Below, in pieces: positions 1 through 11,400 of a stretch of DNA of 64,000 nucleotides. The DNA comes from Ophiura sarsii. Lineage: Eukaryota > Echinodermata > Ophiuroidea > Amphilepidida > Ophiuridae. Position 1 is the first letter of the stretch, and each line of letters begins with the position of its first letter. The stretch spans positions 1 to 64,000 of the forward strand of contig JAYJML010000195.1 of the NCBI GenBank assembly GCA_035610835.1. Reading direction: 5' to 3'. The notes under the pieces are model-generated. The model was not told the origin of the DNA and searched no databases. It saw nothing but the letters and a program-made list of their open reading frames with translations. A program made the translations under genes and the position numbers.

Positions 1-271
1 TTTCATATTTATAAACGTGCATCCAAATCTGATGATGTCATAACCCAGCAAACTTTCAGCCAATCAGAAACATTCTCTTTAAATGAAACTGACCAATGAC
101 AGGCTAGGGAATAACTTTTGACTAGTCAGCCAATCAGCTACCATGGAACAGACCTACAGAATGCATAAACATGATAAAAGGGGCTGCATTTGCCCAGAAA
201 GGGCAAATAGGTCGGGGCATGTCCCCGATCCAGCTAGAGATTGCCTGGGGCCCTAGCGCTGCAAAGACAAA

Positions 272-575
272 AGGATGAAAGCCAAGCCTGAATACAGGTT
301 TGTAACCCATCCTTGCGTCATCCAGCGGATGTAAGCCAAGCCTGACTACAGGCTTGTAACCCATCCTGGTGTCATCAAGAGCAGATGAAAGCCAACCCTG
401 AATGCAGGTTTGTAACCCATCTTTGCTCCATCAAGACGACGTTGCGTCATCCAGCGGATGTAAGCCATTACTGCCTAGAGGCTTGTAACCCATCCTTGCG
501 TCATCAAGAGCGGATGAAAGCCAAGCCTGAATGCAGGTTTGTAACCCATCTTTGCTCCATCAAGACGACGTTGAT
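272..575. repeat. Minisatellite, about 56-bp unit, five imperfect copies
   Basis: Successive units each contain AAGCC, then CAGG(T/C)TTGTAACCCATC, then a CATCMAG or CATCCAGCGG tail. Units alternate between GATGAAAGCC and GATGTAAGCC starts. Two units carry an extra TCAAGACGACGTTG segment, which suggests a higher-order pattern. The open frames across it on both strands follow from the repeat and are not taken as genes. Confidence 0.85.
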
Positions 576-2636
576 CATCTTAGACCTTCTTAGACGATCA
601 CAGTAGAATCAGTCAAATGTCTTATCCTTCTTTTAAGACCTTGACAACTCACATTTTATCTGATGTTGAAATAATTCTAATAGTGATGACAGCAAGGTTT
701 ATACCTTTAGTTTGTAATGAATGAATAAATGCTATGTCTATAGTTATTCTCGTCGAAGACAACAATAATGAGTCACACAAATAGTTTATCTCCGTCTCCA
801 GGCTTTAATAGTTGAATTACTGCATCTTCACGTATTATAAAAGTGCCGAGAGTAGGGAAGACGCACACTTAGTGTGACTACCACGTTATACTTTCTTTAT
901 TTCAAGACATCTTCAAACCTTAGAACAAAGACATCAGGTTCGAAGACGAAGGGCACTTTTCGTTACAATATTTAAAATAATTTGTGCAAAAACTGGTTAT
1001 TTTAACACTAAAATGGTCCTGAAACACGTTCATAAAGCCATTTCGTTTAAGCTTGAATAATAAAAAATGAAACCAATTGACCATGTTGTTAAGCTTGAAT
1101 AGTTGAAACTAATTCGCGCACAAAACTGGCCCCTTTTTTGATATTATGATGAGGGGGGTGGGGACAATCATCCCCACCGTGACAATGATGGGGGAGGGGG
1201 CACTCGCCGCTTGCACTGCCTATGCTCGTTACCCTTCCTCCTTATTTTCCTTTTTATTTTTTACTCTTTTGCAAATGGGGGGAGTAGGGGACTGTTGGGT
1301 TTTAACTTGCCGGGATGATCTAAAACTCTCCTTGCTATCAATATTTACTTTCGTTATAAAACACTCACATGGTTCAGAGACGTAGAGATAAAGTGAGAGA
1401 CACTAATAAAAGCTCCCGGCTTCTCCTTTTCCCTCCCTCCTCCTCCGGGGGGGGGGGGGCACTCAACTTTTACCACCCAGGGTCTCAATTAGGAGGGCTA
1501 CAAAACTGAACTGAGTGGATTTTATGACAAAAAAAAAGGTTTAATGGAACTGATTTTTTTCTTCAAAAAAGTAGGTCTTGAGAACTGACCTATAGTTCAA
1601 TTTTGATTAGCAAGAACGCAAATTTGCTTCTTTCTTTTGGCTTAAAAACGCGAAATTTTCGAAGAATCGGGGTTTTGGAACGCAAGATTTCACGATTTTT
1701 GAATTTTCAATCAAATTGGGGTCTTAAGAACTGATGCAGGCTCATGAGAGCTAGCAGCAGAGGGTGAAAAAGGGGTCTTCAGCGCGGCACATACCTTATT
1801 ATACCTATACCCTTTTATAATGTCAGTGCCCCCGGGCTCCACCTCCCCTTCCTTCCTCCTCTCCCCTCGCCTCCTCCTCTCTTCCCCTCCCATCTCTCCC
1901 CTCTTTTTTTTTACCCTCTGGGGACCCGGGGCTTGAGCCCCCAAAGGCCCCCCCCCTGGGCACGCGCCTGCACTGAAAGTCCAAGCTATAGAGCCAATTT
2001 GACCTTTGAGTGAACAACATCTACACCAGTTTTACCTGCTTATTCTGAATTTAATGGGTGCAATTTGAGAAACCTCGAACACTTTCGCAGATATTTCAAA
2101 AATTAAAATGGCCATTGAAATAGTTTTATTTATTATTTCATTATATTTCTGCTCATCCAAAGAAAATGGTGAAAGCATTTATTAAATAACATGAAATAAT
2201 GTTTTAAGCCATTATTACTTATAAAAGTCATTAAGTATTTAGGTTTTTTGTACTAGCCTTTTAAACAGACCACAATTCTTCAGATCCGTGCATACTTCGT
2301 GAATCGGAGGATAACTCTACTTCTTACGAAAGCAGCCAGGGAAACGGGTAAAAATCAGTATTTAACACTCTCCACGCGGCAGGCGTCTGTGCAGACGACT
2401 TTCAAAAACGTTACAAAATATTTCAAAAATTTCAACATTATTGAATTTCATTACCATATTTGGAATCACCGTGTGAAATGCATTGAAATAAGTACAAACA
2501 TGCCTAGTATTGGTTGAGTTATCTGGGGAGTTATCCTGGAGATAAACCTTGAAAGTTGGGAAAGGTTTCTGAAAAATCTGTTTTGCATTAAGGTAAAACC
2601 AATAGCCGCGTGAAGAGTGTTAACAAACTTACTTAC
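576..2636. other. Intergenic or intronic AT-rich sequence, no gene seen
   Basis: No coding exon or RNA gene was recognised. If the exon at 2637-2760 is real, this is its first intron. The stretch holds a G-run near 1447-1459 and a nearly pure polypyrimidine block at about 1843-1912, which explains the Arg/Glu/Gly-rich open frames on the other strand. Confidence 0.6.
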
Positions 2637-2760
2637 AGAATATGAGACAGCCCATCACAAGCATGAATAAGATGTTGATATTTTCCTGGATACCATCGTG
2701 ATTCTTATCTGATAATAAACTAACAGAATCAGTAGCATTGCTATCATTTGTTGTCGCCAT
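2637..2760 (-). CDS. Probable first coding exon of an Amt-type ammonium transporter
   Basis: The ATG at 2760 opens 41 codons followed by a strong donor, GTAAGTAAG, with one base of the next codon before the splice. The N-terminal 25 residues are polar with two N-glycosylation sequons (NDS, NAT). They run into a hydrophobic segment, NINILFMLVMGCLIF, where a membrane helix starts. Invertebrate Amt transporters (ammonium uptake, eleven helices, plasma membrane) typically begin with a short extracellular tail and a first helix of the style LFMLVMG.IVFFMQ.GFA; the split codon here begins with T, which could encode the expected Phe. The remaining exons would lie beyond the left edge. The family call rests on one exon; another multi-pass protein with an extracellular N-terminus is possible. 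Confidence 0.5.
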
Positions 2761-3239
2761 TCTTCAGCAATGACTACACCTCTTCGACATTAAAATGATA
2801 GTAAATCGACTCGCCTGCATCCGTTACTATTACTGGTGCATTTCGTAGTCGTCTGCTGGGCGGGAAAGTTTCTTTTTCTAACTGTCATGGTTACAGTTAT
2901 ATCGACTAATTTCAGTTTCGGTGCATTTGTAACGGTTTTAGAATCACATAATTAAATAAATATGTCTACTTTTGTTTTACAAATTTCTGTAAACTTTTCA
3001 CCTTTGTCTTACACCGATGTGATGCGACTTCCCAACGGTTTTGAAACATGTCCATTCAAGATATAAGCGATAACATTCAATCTGATTGAACTCTCGTTAC
3101 TATTCAGATTTTACATTGTATTTACTCTGTACGAGAGTGAACACACACAGATTTGTAAGTATACAATCCATTGTTTCGGTCGTTATTGTTGTCCAGGAAA
3201 TATGGTTAATAATAGTATTGGTAACAAGCAACTTTCCTC
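2761..3239. other. Upstream region of the transporter exon
   Basis: No coding potential was seen. It should contain the promoter and 5' UTR of the minus-strand exon ending at 2760, but no TATA box or initiator could be assigned. Confidence 0.4.
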
Positions 3240-3241
3240 TA

Positions 3242-3900
3242 CCGGGTGGTTCAAAAAAAAGTTGACCCAAGTTCAAAGTATTTTTTCAACCACATTTATA
3301 TTTTCAGAGAATTTGTGTTTACTTGGTCTTGATCAGCAGTAGATTTTGAAATTATCCTGAACACATGGCGCGTTGAGCTTGTTTGGTTCTTCAGATATGG
3401 TTCATTACAGAAAGCATGAACAAAACTGACTTGTCCACGGGAGCGTCAATTAGTTTTTATCTTCAATAAAACAGCATGCTCTAGATTCAGAATTGAAAAG
3501 CCCGCCCTTACAAAGTATCCCAATCTCTGAGCTTATTTGTCATTCACATTCAACAAAGAAACGTAGGTACGTAGGTAGATATGTCATGCACCAGGCAGAT
3601 GTTCCATATGTCTCGTTTTTTTTTCTTTTTCTCCTTTTTTCACAATTTTTGTGACCAATGTAAGTCCACTTTGTGCATTCTATCTCTATAAAGGACGCTC
3701 CCGTGGACAGGGCAGTTTTGTGCATGCTCTCTGTAATGAACCATATCTGAAGAACCAAACAAGCTAAATTTACCATTTGTTCAGGATAATTTAAAAACTT
3801 ACTGCTGATCAAGACTAAGTAAACAAAAATTCTCTGAAACTATAAAATGTAGTTGAAAGGTTACCTAGAACTTGGGTCAACTTTTTTTTGAACCACCCGG
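3242..3900. mobile_element. Foldback MITE, Tc1/mariner type, TA duplication
   Basis: The termini read CCGGGTGGTTCAAAAAAAAG inward on both strands, with TA directly outside each end (3240-3241 and 3901-3902). Inverted arms extend about 200 bp on each side; the sequence around 3390-3450 is repeated in inverse at 3700-3765. There is no transposase frame. The TA flank fits mobilisation by a Tc1/mariner-type enzyme. Confidence 0.85.
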
Positions 3901-4046
3901 TATAAGATAACGTTCACATATGACAAACAAACAATCCCCAACAAACATTATGTCAGGGATACTATTAATTTTGGGATAGGAAAGTCCTATACATAAATTA
4001 TGGTAATCATCGGAATGTGTCGGTGACCGGCGTTTAACGCGTTTAA

Positions 4047-4448
4047 AGGGACACTAAGAGATGTGTTGGAGGCAGCGCCCTCAATTATGATAAAACTGAG
4101 ATTAGTTTATTTTTATAATTGTATTACATGTATGAACTTACACCTATAAGGATTAAGAAAAATCAGCTCTCTTTGTACAAGAAAACGTCGATTCAAAAAA
4201 TGCATGCTGGTCCCGCGGGACCAGCATTTTACGTCCGACAGTATCCCCCTGCAGTACGCGTGATACATAACGCGAACCATATTTGCATAGAGGGCGTTTT
4301 TCAATAAATAGCGATGATATTGTTTTAATCTAGTTTTGCTGTGTTTTTTGTTAGTAGAAACAACAATAATGGCGATTTTTAATGTTCATCTTGAATTCTG
4401 AAGTAAATGTTTAAACATTTAAACTTTTCAACACCACTTAATGTCCCT
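4047..4448. mobile_element. TTAA-flanked MITE nested in a dispersed repeat
   Basis: The ends begin AGGGACACTAAG and AGGGACATTAAG in inverse orientation, flanked by TTAA at 4043-4046 and 4449-4452. The related copy near 50480 has no insert. A TTAA duplication is typical of piggyBac- and Kolobok-mobilised elements. A perfect 24-bp palindrome around CCCGCGGG lies at 4206-4229. No transposase is present. Confidence 0.8.
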
Positions 4449-5029
4449 TTAACCATGGCAGGTACCTGCCATGGTTTAACAATGTTTAACCAGGTTTAAC
4501 GAAATATTTGGTCGGCATAGGTTTGAGGGCGCTGTGGATTTACACAGACGACGGTGGCCACGCGAAACCTAAAATGTTGAATACGTAATGAATAACACGT
4601 AATCGCGAATGTTAATCTTATCATTTTGACAAATTCATCATAATTAGAAGAATTGTCATCGTTAACCGGGCGATGACTGTTAAAAATAATTCAAAATAGT
4701 GCACTCCGGATCCCGTTGACATTATTGGGTCGTATGAGAGACGCGTGGCCAGCGTCGTGTCGTCTGCTACAATCACGCCTGATCGGTATAGCGCCACCAG
4801 TTCTATGCCGACCAAATTTTAATTTAAAAGTGGCCTCCGATCGGCAAGCTCAGTGGCATACCCCTGATTATGGGCTCTTACAAGAGCTACGTTGTGGGCG
4901 TAAATATAAGTACATGCGATACGTTGTGGGCGTTTTTGCACTTTGTGGGGGTACCCCCAGACGACGATGGCCACAGCAAAACCTAAATTATGAATTCGTA
5001 TCGGAATAACACGTAATCGCGAATGTTAA

Positions 5030-5330
5030 AGGGCACAGGAAATGCAAATATAAGTGGTGTGATTTGAGTCAAGTCTACGAGGAGGGACCAGAAAGCATTC
5101 AATATTTGTGCTATTTGATGACATCATTTGTGGAACTATTGATAGCTCAGTGAGTACTATGAAAAGAAAATTCCAGGTGACTGGTTTGAATCTATTCATG
5201 ATACTCACTGATAATCAATATACCACAAATGATGTCATTTGTGGCGTGTTCATTTTTCTGGCCCTGTTTATTGTAATGGAATGTCCCACAAAGACTTGAA
5301 GCAGGATTATCATCCCATTTCCTGTGCCCT
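5030..5330. mobile_element. TTAA-flanked MITE with demonstrable empty site
   Basis: Inverted ends AGGGCACAGGAAATG are flanked by TTAA (5026-5029, 5331-5334). The host repeat reads GCGAATG-TTAA-TCTTATC without an insert at about 4609-4625, so target duplication is shown directly. Subterminal inverted segments (ACAAATGATGTCATTTGTGG and relatives) give further foldback. It is non-coding. Confidence 0.88.
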
Positions 5331-5561
5331 TTAATCTTATCATTTTGACAAATTCATCATAGGTTAGAAGGGTTTTTTTCAATCCAAAACCGTTGGAGTG
5401 GATTAACCAACTCCATTGTTAGTGCTATTTTTTGAATTATTTTCATCGTTAACCGGGCGATGACTGTTAAAAATATTTCAAAATGGTGCACTCCCGTTGC
5501 CATATTGGGTCGTCCAAGACGCGTGGCCGCCATCGTCTGGGTACCCCCACAATGTGACGTT

Positions 5562-7102
5562 TCCAGGTGCTTTTAAATGGCCTCTAGAGGAGGCATACCC
5601 TATATCATAGATTTGTTGTATTTATGGGCTTTTTTCGAACTTAGGCGTACTCTCACAATAAACAAACAAATACTAAAAAACACACCACACAAACGGGTTA
5701 GCAAATAAGCAGTGTCACTTGCCAAATCCTTTTATATGATTATTATTTTATGACCATTAAAGTTAAAGGAAATAGGCTGGTAGGGATGAAGTTCAGAAAA
5801 ATCAGATGCAACTTATTATAAAAATCCTGGCACCACACCGTCTGAGAGCAACGGAGACGGGGCGTGCCCATGCAGTTTTATAGAAGAAGACAACTATTTG
5901 TTTAAAAGGATGTAATATGTTTGGCAATTTATAATTTTGAACAAGCTTTTTGTTTAATATAAAGAGTTGCTTTCTTTGAAAATTCTGATTTCATTGGGCA
6001 CACATTGCTTGTGTTTGAGCATTTTTGATGCAATAGGATCCTATCGGAACCGTATACGACGTGCGGTTAAGTTAAGGTGTATAATGCATCGTTAAAGTAG
6101 CACAGTTGAAATAGTTCAGTGTGTATTTTGTAGATATATATTAGAATTGTGGAATTTTGTTACATTATGTAGAAGGATGCAAAAGGTTGGGTATTTGTAG
6201 TTAATATGGAAGTGAAAATTTAATAAATGTGTAAGAATAATGATTGTAAGCATATGAAGAGAGTACTTACCATTTCCAAACTCTATTGGTATGATTTGCC
6301 GAATCATTGTGATTTCTGATGTGGGTTGCTGTCACGACGGACGGGGCTTTGAAGATAAATATTGTTATAAACGGTACGAGATACGCCTAACGCTGAATAT
6401 GCATTTGGTATTCAAGCGTGGTCATGTGACCAAACCCATTTCGCGCAAAATACAAATGAATAAAAACACACGTTATCGGGTCGGCCTGGAGCGCAGAAGT
6501 ACATCGTGATGCATTGAATGGGGCCCTGGTAAGATGGATCTGATGTCCTACAAACAGGAACATATTTCAATTAACATGTTTAGCATTCACTCCCGCTTCC
6601 TTTTTGGGGTCCGCTTCAATGTTCTCGTCTGTTTTATAGCATTTTAAACAAGTTTTGTGGTGACATGAACCCTTCACAGCCAGTATGCAACCACACGAAA
6701 AGTCGTTCCTTTTCTAACCCAGCAAAGCGACCCGGAAGTACTCACCCGTAGACGATACTGCTTCGCAGTCATAGTTGACCTCGTAATAGCACGATGTAAA
6801 TGAGCTCTTTTCATGATTAAAATCACACATTTCAAACACATTTGCCATGAAATTGTATAATAAAAAGGCATATTATGCGAATAATATTATCTAATATTAG
6901 CTGTGACTTCATGACATGTTGCATTTTCGGTGCAAATTATTGTCATCACACACAGCCGAATTCGAGAAAAACTTGACGAAACTAAAGCCAAATTAACAGT
7001 AAATATTCCCTTTTTGAAGAATTAGGCACCAATTGTATTGATGGTATCATAATATTCATAGTCTTTTGTAACTAGAAACATGCTTAAAATATTATGAAAT
7101 TA
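5562..7102. other. Non-coding AT-rich stretch
   Basis: No exon, RNA gene or repeat with clear ends was recognised. Short frames present here have neither plausible composition nor splice signals. Confidence 0.4.
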
Positions 7103-7676
7103 TTTAGTCCAGTCAAGTGAATAGTTAATAAAATGGGTGTCCGAATCTGGCTCGAGCTATATTCATTTCGTACCGTCGTTGGGTTGTTGATGAAGTGTTT
7201 AAATCTCACGAATCGAATTAGTTTCGCTTGATAGCTCAGATGGTAGAGCGTTAGACTGAAGAGCGAGAGGTCCGGGGTTCGAAATCGATCCTTCTGCTCT
7301 GCACAATTTCATATGATATTTTTTTTCTCGTCAAAATCATTTTTCACAATTTCATCACACAAAATGCATAAATTCGGACGTTTTCATTGCAAAAACGGTA
7401 TTTTTTCCCAAAATTTCTAATGAATTCAAACGCGGGCATGAAAATGAAGCGCGGGCGGGTTATAGGAAACTAAAAATCAAGTTGGCGAGGCCTAACGGGG
7501 GATCGTAAGTTTCGTTTTCTGACCGAAAATCGGTAAAAATCAAACTCGGTTTTTCTTATAAAAAAAGAAGTCGGGCATCAATGTTTTTGATATGAAATTA
7601 AAGCTTAAGATTCCGTTAGTACGGAAATTGCTCTTAAAATATCGTACGAATTTTAGTCCAGTCAAGTGAATAGTTA
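7103..7676. mobile_element. Insertion with tRNA-Phe-like core between 25-bp direct repeats
   Basis: A perfect 25-bp direct repeat beginning TTTAGTCCAGTCAAGTGAAT occurs at 7103-7127 and 7652-7676. The 524 bp between them includes a tRNA-like module at 7228-7300. The arrangement fits a SINE-like retroposon with a long target-site duplication. The right part contains no coding frame. Confidence 0.65.
7228..7300 (+). pseudogene. tRNA-Phe-like sequence (GAA), degenerate
   Basis: An A-box-like TAGCTCAGATGGTAGAGCG and a B-box-like GGGGTTCGAAATC are present. The segment GTTAGACTGAAGA matches the anticodon arm of animal tRNA-Phe with GAA. The anticodon stem (TTAGA against GCGAG), the T stem and the acceptor stem do not pair. 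It is a tRNA-derived SINE head or tRNA pseudogene rather than a working tRNA. Confidence 0.7.
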
Positions 7677-8272
7677 CAAGAAGCAAAGTCACGAAAGTTG
7701 TTAAATTCTAAAATTAGCGATAAAATCACTGTTTGTGGACCAAATATGTCAGATTTGGCATCATATTATAGAGAAAATTACGAACAATCCACCTACTTCG
7801 CCATCATGGCTGCCAGCTAACCCTACCTCAATTAATTCAGGGAAAACAAACTTCTCGTAAGATTTTAGCGCAAGGTTGACATCCTGAAATGATCTTTGCG
7901 CGGGTTAGAAATCGGCAAGGTCACGCATTGAAAGCGGCCTGTAGCGTACTGACTGTTCAGAACAATGAAATCTAAAAAGAGATTTGAAGAGGTCTCTTCT
8001 TTATTTAAGATTCGCAAATTTATCGCTGACCAGGGCGATTTTGCACTATTTCTTTTTAAAAGCCTTCTCCGGATGCTTAACATGTTACTATTTATACTTT
8101 GCTTAACAATGTCCACTAAATTGGTACATATTAAATCAAATTAAATGTTTGGGTCCATTTTCATTTTGCTGGCGGCACACCCGTACCAAAATATATCCGA
8201 ATACCTGCCATGGTCATAATGGCTGGGTACTACATTTGTAGTAACGGTCAGCAATATTGATCTCGTCATTAT
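7677..8272. other. 3' flank of the MFS gene
   Basis: On the minus strand this follows the stop codon of the MFS gene at 8273. An AATAAA on the minus strand lies at about 8000, a possible polyadenylation signal. No other gene was recognised. Confidence 0.4.
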
Positions 8273-8407
8273 TCAACCTGTCTGTTGGAGGATAGATTTG
8301 GTTTCCATTGAAGGTCCTGGATCATATGCAATTACAGATTTCTTCATTTCGGCGTGGATGGCTTGCGACTTTTCTTCAACAATCTTAGATTGACTGGAGT
8401 TATCATG
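8273..8407 (-). CDS. MFSD6-like last exon (cytosolic tail and stop)
   Basis: The acceptor CTCATTACTTTTTCGCAG is strong and in phase 0 with the previous donor. It encodes 44 polar residues beginning HDNSSQSKIVEEK and ending SILQQTG, then a TGA stop. The composition fits a cytosolic C-terminal tail. Confidence 0.7.
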   Translation of the reverse strand, partial: HDNSSQSKIVEEKSQAIHAEMKKSVIAYDPGPSMETKSILQQTG

Positions 8408-11400
8408 CTGCGAAAAAGTAATGAGAGATTGCCGAGAAAAATGAAATGTTGACAAAAGAATTTGTTTCAATAGATAAGGTACGTAAGAACCTGACATGTA
8501 ATAATTTATGGGAAAACGGTTGAATAATGGCGCTAGATTGACATTCGGTTGAAACAAGTTATGTGGTGAGACATCGAAATTACCAAATCGTGAAGTTTTA
8601 CATGGTAGACGGCGAATTAAGGTAAGCGGTTTCAGATGGTAGCTAGTATATGCCCCGGGTATTATATGCCTAGTATTGCGTAGGTGCAAAAACCCTGAAT
8701 TCCAGACAAATTGGTGGCGTACTCCCATACGTATCCCTCAGTGACCCTTTCAGTTTAAATCAAAAGATTGAAAAGTCAATCTTAAAGAATGTGCTGAGGG
8801 AAAGATTTTAAAAGATTGAAAAATGATCCATAGAACCCTGTCAAGGCATGCACCAACTCATATATAAGCACATGCTGACAACAACAACAAACTGATACTC
8901 TTTGACCATGACATAAATTGCCCGCTTAGGAGCGCTATTAATTCGGTCTGGTACACCTATAATTGTTATCAATTACTACGAGAGGATTGCCTGGTTGTAT
9001 ATTTAAATTCGGGGCGTGTACGAGCTGTACTTCTTGCTAACTGCATGGGTGAGTTTCCATTATGTTGCAAATTACATCCCCGCTGATGCGTTTAAACTAC
9101 TCAATGGGCGTTGCAATACAGCCGGTTGGTTGCACACGAGAATTATGTCATATAGCAACCAGCTTTGATGGAAGGCGAATATTTAAATTTGGTGCCGGTT
9201 CTTAGGGCAGCAATTTATAGCGCTGCTAAGCGGGCATTGTAGCGTAATACTCTACAAAAGGTGGCTATATTATGAATATTGCTTACTTTGTTGAGAAGTT
9301 TTGAGTATTTGACCAAACTGAAAAACACCACCGACGTTGCGAATGACATAACTGCAACTGTTAGAAATGCCGTTTGCGCCCCCAGTGCACTAATCATCAA
9401 TCCACCAATCAGATTTCCAAAAGATGTTCCGAGCGAGTTCGATGTCGCAAACAGGCTCTGCATAGTCGATGAAAATTGACCGGTTGATTTGACGGCGTTC
9501 AGTTGAACACGAACGTTATTCTCTATGCAAGCTGTAGTGGATCCTGAATTGTTGGCTTCCTCTGCGGACTGTGACGTAAACCTGTTACGCGCACGCGTAT
9601 TTATCCATCGAGACGATTTCGTTTAGTTTAGTTTAGTGAACTAGTGATTCCCGTGTTCCTATTCGATAAGCGCCTGAATTTAGTGACAGATATATTCCGT
9701 ATCCGACCCGGCCCCGTATCTGGTCAATTAGTAACTGCGCATGCGTTGTAGTAGGGTTGTTACGCCGACGTGACGATCGTCGGATTGTTTATCTTTGCAG
9801 CTCGGACTGTTGACGGACGTCAATAGTCTGTATCTCGGAGTCTTTATCGGGATTCGGGTTACGCCCTCGTCCCGATACAGAATCCTCGGCTAGATATAAT
9901 CCGTATCCGACCAAACCTCACCTACAATTCAGGAAAATTGGTGTTGGACCACATAGTCCATTTCTTTGCTAATATCCCACTTTAAGGGACTATTTTCAAG
10001 CGCTGATTTTGCAACAAACTTGTGTGGAGAGCTTGAGCTATCTACTAAGTGATATCCCTGCCCCGCCCCCACCAATCAATGTTGAGGGTCCCAACGACCG
10101 TGGAGATGAAACGGTTCCGAACAACATCGAATGGGGGGGGGGGGGGGGGGACTGGGGGGTTGATTTCAACGAAGTCCTCAAAGTGGTTCAACAGTTATTT
10201 CCGGAATTGTCTGAGGCTATTGGTAAATGCTCAATATGACAACTGTCTATAGGAAATAACTCGTGTTCTACACATTGCATAATTTTCTAATTTGGAGAGT
10301 GGCAAGATATGTATATAGTTGTTATATACGGTAAAGATAAAGTAAATACGACATTTACATTGTTAGGGACTGGTCATTTTATGCGTGATTTGGCCCGTTT
10401 GTATGGTAAATCACTCAATATGACAACCGTCTATAGGGAATAACTCGTCTTTTATACATTGCATAATCTTCTAATTTGGAGAGTGGCAAGATATGTATAT
10501 AATTGTTATATACGGTAAAGATAAAGTAAATACGACATTTACATTGTTAGGGACTGGTCATTTTATGCGTGATTATGGCCCGTTTGTATGGTAAATCACT
10601 CAATATGACAACCGTCTATAATAGGGAATAACTTGTCTTTTATACATTGCATAATCTTCTAATTTGGAGAGTGGCAAGATATGTATATACTTATCATATA
10701 TGGTAAAGATAAAGTAAATACGGCGTGTACATTGTTAGGGACTGGTCATTTCATGCGTGATTATGGCCCATTTATATGGAATGCGCGAGTGTTACATGTA
10801 GTCTTACATAGGGTGCAACGGGTGAAATTCATTATTTAAACTAATTATATGAGAGTAGTTTATTATACAACAATCAATTAAAATCCTTTTTGTTATCGCA
10901 ATGCGTTTCTTTTTTGATAAGGGACCGGTCACAACCGCATTATAGACGCTATAAAGTAATAACTATTGTGTCAATTATTGTAGCGTTGTATTTGCCATTG
11001 AAGTCATGGAATGATTGTATTTTCTTTGCATTTACTTAACTTGACGGTTATAATTTATCTTCCGTGTTTAATAAATGCATTAAAAGTACGAAATGCATTG
11101 TGACGGACTGGTCATTTTACATGTGGTAGACAGATAGAAAGAAAGACAAACAACAACCACCGAAAAAAGTTCAAAAATAAAGAAGAACAAAAACCAAAAG
11201 AGAGAAAAAACAAAAACAATATGTGACAAACAGATGAATAAAATAAACCAGTAAATGAGCCACGCGAATAACGAAAATGTTATATTAAATACATTATTAA
11301 AAACACCAATGGCTCCCGCCATGAGGATTTTAACCCGTGTCTCTGCCCTTAAGTATGAATAGGCCAACGCGCTAACCAATTGAGCTAATCGCCCATCTAT

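Larger units (their letters stand above)
3950..5560. repeat. Dispersed repeat with two nested TTAA elements and internal duplications
   Basis: A sequence containing GGATAGGAAAGTCCTATAC, GTCGGTGACCGGCGTTTAAC and GACGACGGTGGCCACGCGAA recurs at 50320-50890. Part of it (the GACAAATTCATCATA to GATGACTGTTAAAAAT block) is present twice here, at about 4620-4690 and 5340-5475. A perfect 26-bp palindrome centred on GGTACC lies at 4451-4476. The 50-kb copy lacks both inserted TTAA elements and therefore shows the empty sites. Confidence 0.8.

Noticed and set aside
1711..2020. Arg/Glu/Gly-rich minus-strand frames
   Set aside because: They read through a polypyrimidine tract, with no start context, splice sites or conservation.
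7228..7300. Functional tRNA-Phe gene
   Set aside because: Anticodon, T and acceptor stems do not pair despite good A and B boxes.
9279..9479. Plus-strand frame across the MFS exon
   Set aside because: It is antisense to a splice-supported exon with clear transmembrane coding.
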